The position numbers and the translations under genes were made by a program. 64,000 bases of DNA from Pezizomycotina sp. ARF18 (lineage: Eukaryota; Ascomycota): the NCBI GenBank assembly GCA_002224055.1, contig AZLU01000026.1, positions 124,001 through 188,000 on the forward strand, given 5' to 3'. This document shows positions 36,384-48,278 of the stretch, one piece after another; position 1 is the stretch's first letter, and the number at the start of each line of letters is the position of its first letter. Below the pieces are notes generated by a model. It was not told the DNA's origin and made no database searches. It worked only from the letters and a program-made list of their open reading frames with translations.

Positions 36384-38290
36384 TTATCCCTCAGCAATGT
36401 CAACCAAGTTGTCCGACTTGTGCGGTTCTTTGCTCCTGTCCAAATTCAAAGAATTCGTCCTGTCAAGCGAGCCTCGCGGAGGTATTTCATACCTTCCAGG
36501 AGAAGAGCCTTCGAGTATCGCGTGTGCGGCCATGACTTGCTTGATCTGACCCTCCTCGTCGGTTGCGTCACTTTTACCCCGGTGTTAGCGACCAAAATCA
36601 AAACAAAAAATCGGTTCTACGTTTATACTCACATTGGCGCCTGAAGGATATAATCCAAGCCTTCCTCGTCCGTCGGCTTGAAGAACCTCGGATGCCATTC
36701 TATACCCTCTTCCTCCCGCTTCCGCGCGGTCGACCTCTGCGCGTCTTCGACTTTGAACTTCTCCTCTGTAGCCTTCTCTTGGTCCTTAGCTAACAACGCA
36801 TCGATCGTCGGCTTCCACAGTTTTACGGATTCGTTCTCCTCCATTTCGTCGACGGGTCGGGTTTTCGGCGGGCTGTGCTTTGTCTTTGTTGCATCGAATA
36901 GGAGCTCTGTTCGGCCGGTCTTTTCGTTTTGATATTTTATTAGCATTGATCGGATCCTAGAATATTATTGCGGAGAGGAACAGGTCTACCCACCACATTG
37001 TTCTTGATGTGCATATCTTCATTCCACTTGCCGTTGATTTCGTACAGCTGTTCTCCAGTACTTTCCCGCTTAATTGTTCCATATATGGCGTTGTATGTAC
37101 CGGTGAAGAACCCCTTTGTCCTGAATTCGATATCGGCGACAAGGTCATGCTCCTTACACCTAATAAACTGTGATCGCCAAGCTCATACTTCATGGCCCCA
37201 ATAGAATCCCGCGGACGTAAATGTTCGGCTGCGTCAGGGTACTGTTGACAAAGAAAGAAAAGAAAAAGAAATGGTTAGAATGTCTTTCCGGCCAAAAAAA
37301 ACCCTCAATAATTTTTAACCCCTCCAATCAGCGATTCTAACACAATCAAAACAATCACACTTACTATTTCTCTCCATTTCTACCCATCAATCTCAAGACG
37401 CCGATACCTTCCATCATACTCGCTGCAGAATTACCCAGAAACCGGGACCGCGGCTTGAGCGTCCCGTCAATCCGTATCTTGTGGTGCGGCGCCATATAGA
37501 AGTAGCTGCTTTTTGGTGGATGATGGGAGGTCTGCTCGGCGATATAGTACGCGCGGGTGCCATCAGGCAAATCCACCAGCAGGAATAGTGTTCTCCTAGG
37601 ATAGGGTTGAGAGGCTTCTTTACACCACTTTATTCAATGGACAACAATTATTTTGTTAGTTTTCCTGAAGGACGAAATTTCAATCCACTGAAGAGAGCTC
37701 AGGGGAATATGCGTACGGTGGTTTGAGATGCCAACCACTTAGGTAGAACTTGACTACCGCAACGAATCTTTGGACTGGATCATCGATGGTTGGTATCGGA
37801 AGTAGTGTTTCTGGTGTTGCATGAAGCTGTTGACTCTCTGGTAAGTAAAAAGCACCCATAAAAAATAAGATAAAAAGCTCTTTCTATGTTTTACAAAGTT
37901 GATATTAGGTCTCGTACTTCGTTATTCTCTCTAACATGGACCTGGGTTCTAAGATAAATGTCGGTAGCGTTATGCGACTGAGGTCCGCGCCGGGCCGCAG
38001 TTGAGATATGATCGAGAGCAGGACTGTGTCATGATGAAGGAAGTAGCTCGGTCGGTTCAGTTAGTTATAGCCACAGCCCCTCCAATCTTTCCAACGGCCC
38101 ATATTGATAAAGGAAGAGCAGCCGGGGCCAGTCTGCCGATGTTTAAAAAAAAGTAAGGTTCCTGCGCAATCAAGAGGTTTGGTGAATACGAACTGTTTTT
38201 CTCATCACTGTCCACGACGGTGGTGTCGTTCTCCACCGGATCCGCCCGGTCGCCGCCATCTATGACTGATGATTTGCCTAGTAAAAACAT
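36384..38290 (-). CDS. Oxysterol-binding-protein-related lipid transfer protein, Osh6/Osh7 type
   Basis: Cytosolic ORD-only lipid transfer protein. Yeast Osh6/Osh7 exchange phosphatidylserine for PI4P at ER-plasma membrane contacts. The start gives MFLLGKSSVIDGGDRADP. After an intron, the lid/ORD region reads LLSIISQLRPGADLSRITLP, then FILEPRSMLERI. The ORP signature appears as EQTSHHPP (about 37515-37540). A core strand follows (HKIRIDGTLKPRSRFLGNSA), then ELLFDATKTKHSPPK and the helical region WKPTIDALLAKDQEKATEEK with GIEWHPRFF, which resemble Osh6/7 more than Kes1. A last intron (donor near 36631) leads to DATDEEGQIKQVMAAHAIL and a Ser/Lys-rich tail ending NLVDIAEG. I see no PH domain. 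The first intron uses a GTTCGT donor. Several frame changes occur. Confidence 0.88.
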
Positions 38291-40930
38291 TAAGGGGAAA
38301 TTTTTAGCTCGGGGGTGTCTTCTTATATGCTGAGAGAGGACCTTGAATATGTTTTTTGTCGTCGCTGAATCATCCGAGATAAGAGTAGGTAAGGGAAGAA
38401 AAATTGGGGCTGCTTTTCGAAAGGGTAGTAGGCGAGTAGGGTAGGGTGGACATTAGCTTACTGCTTGAGGCTGAAGAGGTTCTCCTCCTGCCTGTAACGC
38501 CGGGGATATGTGGACCGTGACCGCCGAACATATTTGCTCACTATCTTTTTTGGTGGATATATCCGAGGATTTGTAAAGGCTTACGAAAGAGAAGCGCTAA
38601 GAACTTTGGCGGGCTAAGAAAGATAGGAGACAGCAGTCTAACCTTGCAGTAGAGAGGAACAAGAGGGAAGCGGATGAAAGACAGAAGGAGATATAGCTAG
38701 AAGCAGAAGAGTGGATTCCTGCGGTGGTGAGAGATAGGGAAGAAAGTGAGTGTGTGTTTCTTTTTTTTTTTTTTTTTTTTTTTTGATTTTTGTTGAGAGA
38801 GAGGACAGTCCTGAAACCTGCCCTGTTCAACTATAGCTAGTAATTTATATGGCGAAAAAGAGGTTAGTGGGCGGTGACGTTGAGGGGAAAAAACTTTTTT
38901 GCATTGGAATGAGGGAAAATGGCGGGGAGGCGTGTGGGGGAAGAAAATAAAATAAAATAAATAAATATTATTACTATTATTATTATTGATTAAATTCAAA
39001 TATAGAAAAGGAAAGACTTTCAAGTAAATATCCTTATATAAACAAAAGATCTTAAAATTCTTATTCAACTTTCGTAAAGGACTCAGGGTCTCTTGTTGTT
39101 TGAAAAGAATTTCGCCAACCAGAATTCTTCTCTCTGCCTCGTTTTTATTATTTCTTTTCTCCTTCTGCTGCCCGAATACGTGTACGACGGACCTTGGGTC
39201 CCAGAGAAGCGGTTCTTGCGGTGTATCTTCGCAGGGCGATGCAATGTGTGGTGGGGCTTCAGGTATGATTGGATTATGACGGATGATCGGTGGTTCGGTG
39301 GTTTTTTGAACTGCCTGTCGGCGGTGGGTTTCTTTCAACGGCGAGCCGCGAGGGGCAAAATCAAGGGCGATGTTTCTTTTCCCGCCGCAAAGCGTTTAAG
39401 GATAGGAGGATTCGTTTGGACACGTTTTAGGTTTATTTCCCGTCGAATGAGAGGTTTTTTCGATGCTTGCCTCGATAGGTGCAATATTATATTGTATCGT
39501 TCTGTGTATCTCTTTCAATGGGAATCGCTATCATTGCTAATCTATTTTGTGTCGGAGCGTCCACTTTATTTAAATACATGGGCATGGGCAGAGCTACTGG
39601 ACTAGGAGCCCCTCCCGCTTTGGAGTCAGATACTGGATTTCATGCTGCTGGCCACCTTCTCTCTATCGACAGGAACTATTCTCCGAAGGCGAATATTCCG
39701 AATGCAGCAGCGCAGCTGACGTCGTGCAACAAAAATAGAGAAAAGGAAAACTACAAGATACGAAAGGACCACCAATTCCGCACGACTGTGACAAAGCCGA
39801 CACGTACCCTTTTGCTTTGCTGCTACCTTTTTTTTCTACCTTTACAAAGCAGCCTAGTAGCCTTGCTGGATGACCCCAGCTTGCCGGCGTCACGACAGAC
39901 GATGAGTTGGGAAGCTCCGCAATTAGTTTTGTACCAACGGAGGGCCTTGGATTTGTTTTTACCGAACCGGCTTTTTTAAACTCTCGGGAATTAACATCCC
40001 GAGCTGCTGGACTGTTGGGAAATGTGCCCTAGCTCGGCCTTGAGTTCCCCAGACGTCCGCAGCCGGGCTATCACGTTGGCTGGTCCGAATAAGCAGATGT
40101 TCAACCCATCCAAATGCTTATATTACTGAACCATATATGCTATTTGAATAGTATTTGTTTAATATTTCGGACTTCGGTGCCGTATATTTCCATCAAAGAG
40201 AAAATTAAACTTCTACAATCCCGCGCGCTTCCGATTGTTCATTAAACTTCATTTCGCATGGGGTCGCTGGCGCCATTGGTATATATTGGGCGAAAGGCTT
40301 GGCCAAGGGGTTTTTAGATATCGCTTATCTGTTAGCTGCATTCAGGCAATTTTTTTTTTTTTTTTTAAGAAACCAACGAAGCTCAAAAGCTTCTGGAATT
40401 TTTACCAGGGAAAACGGCAATATCCGCTTCGCACAAGATTTCAAGTCTTTTCTCAAATTTGGTCTTTTTACATTTTAGTAGCTTCTTTTCTAAGGGAAAG
40501 AAGATATTTATATATGGTATAACTACTAAGTAGGTATTTTACTATTGAGTATAGGCTTCTGGGTAGCCATAGCCATAGCTGTCTAGCTGCTAAGGTGTAT
40601 AGCTCTTGTCTGTTCACCAAGAAGCGATAGAATGTTCTCGATAGATCCAGCAGTAACAAAGAGCCCCAAAAATATATTTTTATATGTAGAAAGATGGCTT
40701 AAAAAAATCAGACTGCCCCACCATCAAAGATCGTCCCACCTAAATTTTTCCCTTTTATCTGTGAATCCTTTGAACAACAACAACAACAACGACAACACCA
40801 CCAACCACTTATTAAAATACGTCCTTAAATAAGTATATATTTACTGCGAACCTTCAGTCATAGGAAGAGCAAAGGCAGATTATTAATATTATTCATAATT
40901 CCATATTGTTGAAGTACTACGAACTACAGC
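38291..40930. other. Divergent spacer, Osh6/7-like and Sti1 genes
   Basis: 2.6 kb between two genes transcribed away from each other. It contains T24 at 38761-38784, AT-rich DNA with ATT units near 38.95-38.99 kb, and a GC-richer piece at 39.1-40.1 kb. That piece has an open frame of 170 codons (39093-39605, +) and another of 166 codons (39479-39979, +) with no recognisable domain; I do not call either a gene. The final 200 bp before 40931 hold CAA repeats near 40775-40800 and probably form the Sti1 leader. Confidence 0.45.
38761..38784. repeat. Poly-T tract, 24 nt
   Basis: An uninterrupted T run about 470 bp upstream of the Osh6/7-like start codon. It may act as a nucleosome-depleting element or be simple-sequence drift. 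Confidence 0.9.
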
Positions 40931-43101
40931 ATGCCTACAGCCGACGAGGTAAGTGGAAAGCTACTGGAGCTTGAGAGAGATCGGCGGGGCTAACTACTAG
41001 TCTTCTCATAATAAACAGTTGAAAGCGCAAGGAAACGCCGCCTTTTCGGCAAAGACTTCAACAAAGCAATGTGAGTCCCCTCCGAAGCTTTGGTCAATGT
41101 ACTTTCTCGAGACACTCTTACAGCTGGAAGCTTTTTGAATCTTTTTGGATGATGTGAACCAAGCTAACAGATCCTTTGAAAGTGAACTCTTCTCACAAGC
41201 TATCGAGCTCGACTCGTCGAATCACGTCCTCTACTCGAACCGTTCGGGAAGCTATGCGTCGCTGAAAAACTTCGATAAGGCTTTGGAGGATGCTGTCAAG
41301 ACGACTGGTATGTAACATCCACACTGTTCAGTCTTCACTTTTTCAAGCTCTGAGAGGAAGTATAGCTGACCACCCTTCTTTTTACGACCTATTACAGAAC
41401 TCAAACCTGATTGGAGTAAGGGTTTCTCCCGCAAAGGTGCTGCCCTACATGGAACCGGTGACCTCAGTAAGCTCCCCTTTTACTCTCTCCAACCCTCTTT
41501 GTCTTTCTCGAAGGGCAATACTGACCTCTCGTTTCCTACAGTCGGAGCCGTCGACGCATACGAGGAAGCGCTCAAGCTAGACCCAAACAACGCGCAAGCT
41601 AAATCTGGCCTGCAATCCGTCAAAGACGCCATAAACCGCGAAGCGGCCGGTCCTGGCAGCGGCGGCGACGATATCGGCAGCATGTTCGCGGACCCTAACC
41701 TCATCGCGAGGCTGTCCGCCCACCCCAAGACCGCGGAGCTGATGAAGGACCCCGCCGTCGTAGAGAAGATCAGGAGGGTGCAGGCGAACCCCAAGGACAT
41801 GTCGGTTTGCTGGGCGATCCGGCGATGATGCAGGTCCTCGCGGTTATCTTGGGGATAGATATACAGATGCCGCCGGGTGGCGGTCCAGGTGCCAGCGCTG
41901 ATTCTCCGATGGCGGATGCGCCGCCGCCGAGGCAGAGGACGCCGCCGCCGGCGAAGGAAGCGACACCGGAGCCAGAAGACGAGGAGACGAAGCAGAAGAA
42001 GGAGAACCAAGCTAAAGCCGAAGAAGAGAAGAAACTCGGCAACGAGAAGTACAAGAAGCGCGAGTTCGACGCCGCGATAGAGCACTACGATAAAGCGTGG
42101 GAAATCCACCAGGATATAACCTACCTGAACAACAAAGCCGCTGCTCTTTCGAAAAGGGAGACTACGAAGGGTGTATTAAAGAATGTGAGAAGGCTATTGA
42201 GGAGGGAAGGCAGATGCTGGCGGACTTCAAGCTCATCGCGAAGGCGTTCGGACGTATTGGGACCGCGTACCAGAAACTGAACGACCTGGGTAAGGCTATC
42301 GAATACTACCAGCGCTCTTTAACGGAGCACCGCACCCCGGACATCCTCGCAAAACTCCGCGCGGCCGAAAAGGCCAAGATACAAGCCGACCGCGACAGCT
42401 ACATCGACCCCGAAAAAGCCGAAGCCGCGCGTGAAGAAGGCAACGCAAATTCAAGGAGGCAGACTGGCCGGGCGCCGTTGCAGCCTACACCGAAATGGTC
42501 AAGCGCGCCCCCACCGACCCTCGCGGATACAGCAACCGCGCCGCCGCCCTCGCAAAACTCCTCAGCTTCCCCGACGCCGTCCGCGACTGCGACGCCGCCC
42601 TAAAGCTCGACCCTAAATTCATGCGCGCCTACATCCGCAAAGCGCAAGCGTACTTCGCATGAAAGAATATAACAAGGCCGTCGACACGCTCAACGAGGCT
42701 ACGGCTGCAGATACGGAGGGAAACATACGAGGGAGATTGAGGAGTTATGCAGAAGATCATGTCTACGATGTACGAGGCGCATGCGCACGAGACGGAGGAG
42801 GAGACGATGGCGCGCATACAGAAGGATCCGGAGATTATTCAGATTTTGCAGGATCCGGTCATGCAGAGCATTTTGCAGCAGGCTAAGTCCAACCCGGCGG
42901 CCCTGCAGGAGCACATGAGGAACCCGCAAGTGAGGACGCGCATCCAGAAACTGCTGATGAGCGGAGTGTACGTTTTCCTTTCTTTTCTTTTCTTTTTTCT
43001 ACCCCCCACTCCCTTTCTCTTACAGTCTCCATTATCATATCGCTTATTGGAATATATGCTAACGTCTTCTCGTAACTTCTAGCATAAGGATGGGAAGATA
43101 A
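40931..43101 (+). CDS. sti1: Hsp70/Hsp90 co-chaperone Sti1 (HOP)
   Basis: Cytosolic adaptor that holds Hsp70 and Hsp90 through TPR domains and passes clients between them. The ATG gives MPTADE and is followed by an intron at 40949-41018. TPR1 has LKAQGNAAF, then FSQAIELDSSNHVLYSNRSG and ASLKNFDKALEDA. The first DP domain has MFADPNLIARLSAHPKTAEL. TPR2A reads NEKYKKREFDAAIEHYDKAW and FEKGDYEGCIKECEKAIEEG. TPR2B has AREEGNAKFKEADWPGAVAA and SNRAAALAKLLSFPDAVRDC. The C-terminal DP domain has QKDPEIIQILQDPVMQSIL. A last intron precedes the end, GVIRMGR. The order TPR1-DP1-TPR2A-TPR2B-DP2 is the full Sti1 layout. At least four one-base frame changes at short runs (near 41804, 42147, 42447 and 42725) break the frame. 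Confidence 0.95.
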
Positions 43102-44070
43102 ACGTATCAATCACCAGAAAAAAAAATCATTATCACAATTCTTCTAGTTGCTATTATTTGTTATATGCATTGTACGCACTGTTTATCTCGGAAATTGTTA
43201 TATCGCCAAAAACGAAAAGTATAATAGCTCGAAAGAAAACGAAAAAGGGAAGACTCATCTTTGTATAAGAAAATCAAATACTTTAATCCAAAATCCAAAG
43301 CAGAAGTGTTCATAATTATCTCAGTCTAATCAAAAAGTTGGCGGTATTGCTGCATTTCTTTCGACGAAAGAAGAGACATATCAAAATGACACAACCTTTA
43401 GTATTTGGTATAACCTCTGTTCTTTCATGGTATGTTATTTTTTCGCTTTTTTTTTTTTTTTTTTTTTTCCTATTTGTTAAGTGACAAAATGAAGGCCATT
43501 TCCTACATATATGATTGGTATTGATATCGATATTGCAGACATGCGCTGCGGTTCCTACATTCTGATAATACGTGATAAAGAAGGGCGAACTATAGATGTT
43601 TTTACTGTTATTATCAAAGGTTCAGGGCGGAAGAAACGAAGCTTCATCATAGCTCAGCTACTACGTCTCTCATGATTTCGTTTTTCTGTGTATCTTTCCT
43701 ACCAACTTTTATACATACGCATTTCATCTATATGTATATCTGAAGAGGAATGAAAGAAAGAAAGGGAAGCCCAATGATGCTTTTTAATACAATCTAGTAG
43801 AACCCTTTATACGCCGCCAAAATGCAAGAAATGCAGCAAATGCCCGGGGTATTCGTACACAAAAAGAAAAAAATTGAAAAGACGACAACGCGGAGGACAG
43901 TATAAAGGAGACAAGGAGGGAAAAAAAAGAGCCTTCTATGAACCAGTTAAGCTCATTAACCATTATTAAAGGCATTTAAAGCATTAAAATATAATAGAAA
44001 ACAACAAGCGGAAAGAAAAGCTTTTAGAAAAATAATCAAGTCTGTCGCGGATGATATGAAGGAATCAATA
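43102..44070. other. Convergent spacer, Sti1 and MFS transporter genes
   Basis: AT-rich 3' flanks of two convergent genes. It includes T22 at 43447-43468. No open frame of note and no RNA gene were seen. Confidence 0.5.
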
Positions 44071-45961
44071 TTAATTGCCTCTTATAACTCGCGCCTGTGC
44101 TTTTGAAGGTGACAGCGGGGTTTCAGGCTCGTTTTCTAGAGCTCTAGACTCCGACGGCGCCAGCGGTGGGCTAACGGTATCCGTCTCTATTGACGCGTTG
44201 TTCTCGGCGAATTGGCATCGTCGTCGCTCGCATTGCATTCGTCTTCCTCCTTGGAAGCCATCCCGTGGCCCTCGACAAGCCAATTCATCGGATACCACCG
44301 ATGATGGCGAAGACGCCGAGCACCAACCACGGCGGCATACCCCAGTGCCACTTCTGACCCATGGTGAACATGAAGCCCGTGAAAGGCGGGCCGATACCGC
44401 GGCCGATGGCGGCAACGGTCGTCGCAACGCCGTTCAACGTTCCCAGAATCCTCGGACCGCTCGCGCTGTTCGTGAGCATGATGGTCGACGCGGGGAAGGA
44501 GAATATCCGCAGAGGCCTTTGCAGAACATGACCAGCAGGACTCCAGTGTCTTGCATCCAACCTTTCGAAGGAACAGCGTGAGCGGCGTGAGTACGTACAC
44601 GACGGGGTAAAAATTCTGCGAACCCTTCAGGACGGAAAGAGCGCCGAGGCGGCGGGTAACTGGCGGGAACACGAAGAACTGCATCGCCATGCAGATGATC
44701 CCGTAAGCGCTGAAGAACGTACCGACTTGCGAGGAGTTCTTGCCGAAACCGCCGGAGAATCTGAAGGGGAAATGGAACGGGTATTTTTGCCTGTCTGCGG
44801 GGTCCGTGGACAGGAATACGGGCAGCAATTGGTCGAATGCGACGGAATGTAAAGCGAGCTGGAAGTAGACTAAAATGTTGTACGTTGACTGCCGGGTAAA
44901 CTTCACGCATGGATGGCGGATCATGGACGATCTTGACGTGCTTTTTGCTAGGATGGTTTTCTTCGTCGTTGTTAGGCTGGTCGACATATCGCCGCGTGTG
45001 GTGGTGTCCACCGAGAAGCAATGTTCTTTCATCATCCTGGAGCGGCTTTTCGTGCCGAGATTTTCGGCGGAAGAGACCCGTGAACTTCTTCCCAAGAATA
45101 ACCCCCGGATCCCGAGCGTGTTTTCTCGTCTCCAAAGTTTCCTCAAGAAAAAATATTCCGAAAACAAATCCGAAGAGCAAGAATGCTACAGCTACCATGT
45201 TTGGAAGAGCAAACGGATGCCGATCTAGAAAGCTGCCGGGAGGGAAGAGTTCGGGATATTTCTTCGCCGGTTGTGATAGGACGCCACCGAGCACCTGCAA
45301 AATTTTGCTGCATGTTAGAAGCAAGTCGACGTCACATACAAACGAAGATCTTTCAAAACCGAGGAATGATTCAGGGATTTTTTTCAAAGCGGCACATACT
45401 GGACCAACAATCGAGCCGAACGACCAAACCAAAGGCATTAAGCTGTGAGTTTAAGCAGACGAGTGTTAATTAGCAAATTATCAAGGTATACAAATTAACA
45501 GAAAATAGTGATAAGGGTATTTTCGAGTTCTATACCAGAACGCCGTAGATTGGAGCTCTTTATTATCACCAATTAGCTCTGCAACCACTGTCCTAATTAT
45601 CCAATATTGCCGTTCAAAGCACCAAACAGCAGCGAGCGAGCATAGCCATAGGTAAGCTGCTAGAGAATCGAAAGTCAGGCAGAACCATGGTTCCCATCAA
45701 TCCCAACAAAATAACGGGTTTCCGTCCCCATCTATCGCTTAACCGCCCCCACCAGATTGCCGTGAATACCTGCGATATCGAGAATGACGCCGAGAGTATG
45801 CCCGCCCACAGACCGATTTTCTCCTTTTCGACGCCGAACGACTCGATCATGAAGTAAAGGTATGGAAAGACGGAGGTGAGGGTGATGGGCTCGGCGAAAC
45901 GACATATTGCTAGGATGACGAGCTGCTTCAGCGGAAGCTTGGCTTTCGGTTTCGTCCCCAT
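44071..45961 (-). CDS. Major facilitator superfamily transporter (DHA1-like)
   Basis: Proton-driven membrane transporter, probably on the vacuolar or plasma membrane; the substrate is not predictable. It resembles the fungal group that includes yeast YCR023C and plant zinc-induced-facilitator proteins. The start gives MGTKPKAKLPLKQL. TM1 begins AICRFAEPITLTSVFPYLYF, and MFS motif A reads GRLSDRWGRKPVILLG (about 45.72-45.77 kb). GALNGNIG and RTVVAELIGDNKELQ mark the TM4-TM5 region, and an intron precedes LMPLVWSFGSIVGP. A hydrophilic central loop with basic and Ser-rich sequence follows NMVAVAFLLFGFVFGIFFLE. The second half has NILVYFQLALHSVAFDQLLP, GTFFSAYGIICMAMQFFVF, FSFPASTIMLTNSASGPRIL and IGRGIGPPFTGFMFTMGQKW. 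The cytosolic tail ends SPSKAQARVIRGN. Several frame changes are needed to follow it. Confidence 0.9.
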
Positions 45962-48278
45962 GGTCCGCTAAAGTATCCTGGAGTTTAACTCCCTTCTAAA
46001 AGAGAAAAGAAAGGAAGGGAGAAAGAAGAATGTAAGGAATCAAAAACAACTCTCTTAAAGAAGGAAAAATGAGCGTCTTGAAGAGAAGACAAAACATAAG
46101 TAAGAAAATAAGGAACTAGGCCAGAATTTTTTAATAAGAAGTCATGATTTAAGAACAGTATTCAAAAGAAAAAGAGGGATAAGCTTAAATATTATATGAA
46201 CCAAGCAAATGAGTCGGAATAGGGCAGTGTGTGAGGTTCACCGAGGATAAGGATCGTGGGGGGGGGCCAAAATCTTGGAATACTTATTTCTAATAAGGAT
46301 AGCGGCAAAAAAAAAAAAAAAAAAAACGCCAACTTCACACACCACCGACCGCATGGAAATGGCGGATGTAACAAGGAACAGAAATCAACAAAAAGGAACT
46401 AGTAAAAATCAGAAAGGCGGTACGAGAGTCCGCCTCCAGGTCTATGGTGGGCCCCGATATTTGACTCTTCGTCCTCTCCCAGCCTCTCGGCACAAAGCCG
46501 GAGCTCCGTCTGGGATCGTGATGGGACTAGGAACACAGCATCACTGCTAAAGAAAGTAGAATTGGCTGAAAAGAGAACACATGCAGGGAGGAAGGGGTGG
46601 GGAAAGAATGGGGGAAAATCGTACAGTAAACGAGATATCAACCATGCAATGCCGCTCTCGCATCTGAAGCAACAGGCCAATTTGTCTAGAACTGGACTAG
46701 CCTTCGAAAAGTGGAGGATTGGGTGGAATTTTTTTACGAAAAAAAAAAGAAAGGAAGGATACAAGCAGCAGGAGATACATGACAAGACATAGGCGGATAA
46801 GCGGTTAGAGCCTGTTAAAGAGCTTATCGAAAAAGGGGGTCTGTGCACATCATTGCAGGAATATTCAAGTCGGATGAAAAAAAGTGTTGGAGATTTTGGG
46901 CTTGTCACCTTGTTTAGTAAAATGAAATCGTGCATATGACCTCTGCTATGTCTCCAAATGCGGTAAGGAAAGATCGACCATCGAAGCAACAAGCAATACG
47001 ATGTAGTAAGAGTAGGATTTAAAAATCAAGAAAAAGAGTCCATGAACCAGTAGAAATCGTTATCATTGTTAATCTTGAGCATGGAGTCTGGAGCGTGGGC
47101 GCCCACCCTCTCGCTTCGATTCACCATTTTTTCGCGGCTATAGCTACGAAAGAAACGAATCCTTCATGCGTTCTCATAAGTGTTCAGATCGTAAAATGTG
47201 AGTTGCGTTTCAATATCGATATCGTGATTCCTTGCAGAATAAAAAGAAGCAGAAGGCGTTTTCTGTTTGACATGCTTCGTGCAACAGAGGACTGGAATCG
47301 TGAGTCAGTATTGTGTTTCGCCGGTGCCGGTGTCGGAAAACGGCATGGGAAACAGTGGACTCGACTCGAGGACTTTTCCTATAGGGATGTTATCACCTAC
47401 TCGTCAGCTGCCTGCCTTGGACACTCCTGCGAAACCATCATGAGGAACCCGACGATTGAAGCTCCACTGGCAGTGCACTGGATGGAAATTTATCCGGATA
47501 CTACGAGTTAGCTATTGGTGGATCCCCATAGAGGCGTCAGTAAAAAGCGCTCCAATCGAAATATCAGACGACATTTGACTTTAAGGAACAGAATTTTGGG
47601 TCACTTAGCGATAGTTTGGAGAAAGCGGGCCAATGCCGAATACCCGGAAGTAGAGTGGTATAGCGGTGGGGGAACCTGATCTTTCATTCTAGGAGATGCT
47701 GAAGAATTTCGAAAATGGAAAAAAATAAAAAATATTGTACAACCGCACAAGCTTTTAAGGCTGTTATCAGCATCGAGATGTCATGACCGGTGGTAACGGC
47801 GAATTCCTTTTTTTTTTTTTTTTTTTTTTTTTTTGGATGGATTGAATCAACGATACAAAGATAGCTGAATAAAAGTAAGAGATGTCTTGTGAGCTCGAGT
47901 AACTTAATGGTTCATCATCAATTTAAACATCCTCTAAGAAAAGTTAAAGTGCACGAGACCACTAGCCCGGCTTCGAAACTCGGCAATAATCTTAAAATTG
48001 TCTTTTACTAGCTCCCTAGGTAATTTTATTAAGAAAAAGAATCATATTTTGATTATTTACGTTGAAGTCTTAAATTACATGCATATTAATATGAATAACG
48101 CCAAAGCTCGCAAACATCAAACTCCTAAAATTACAAGAAAATAATGGAAAGAAGTAGAAATATCATCTACAAAAACCCCCCCCCAAAAAAAAAAAAAAAA
48201 AAAGAAAGAAATTTGTCAATGAGAGGAACCCGCTCCATGAAAACCCAAAAAGTAAAAAGCTTATTACAAATTAGAATG
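45962..48278. other. Intergenic spacer between MFS and deacetylase genes
   Basis: 2.3 kb upstream of the MFS gene and downstream of the deacetylase, both on the minus strand. It holds A runs near 46306-46326 and 48185-48203, a G9 run at about 46258-46266, and T27 at 47808-47834. A 138-codon open frame at 47095-47511 (+) has a non-repetitive composition but no domain I recognise; a 197-codon frame at 46399-46992 (-) is Ser/Phe-rich. Neither is supported well enough to call. Confidence 0.45.
47808..47834. repeat. Poly-T tract, 27 nt
   Basis: An uninterrupted T run in the spacer downstream of the deacetylase gene. There is no coding context. Confidence 0.9.

Noticed and set aside
39093-39979. 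Two overlapping plus-strand frames of about 170 codons in the Osh6/7-Sti1 spacer
   Set aside because: No motif, no splice logic linking them to neighbours, and different frames overlapping one another.
41480-42109. 209-codon open frame on the minus strand
   Set aside because: It is the shadow of the GC-rich Sti1 exon on the plus strand, whose TPR and DP domains are unmistakable.
46399-46992. 197-codon minus-strand frame
   Set aside because: It is Ser/Phe-rich, crosses an A/T tract, has no ATG at its start and no domain.
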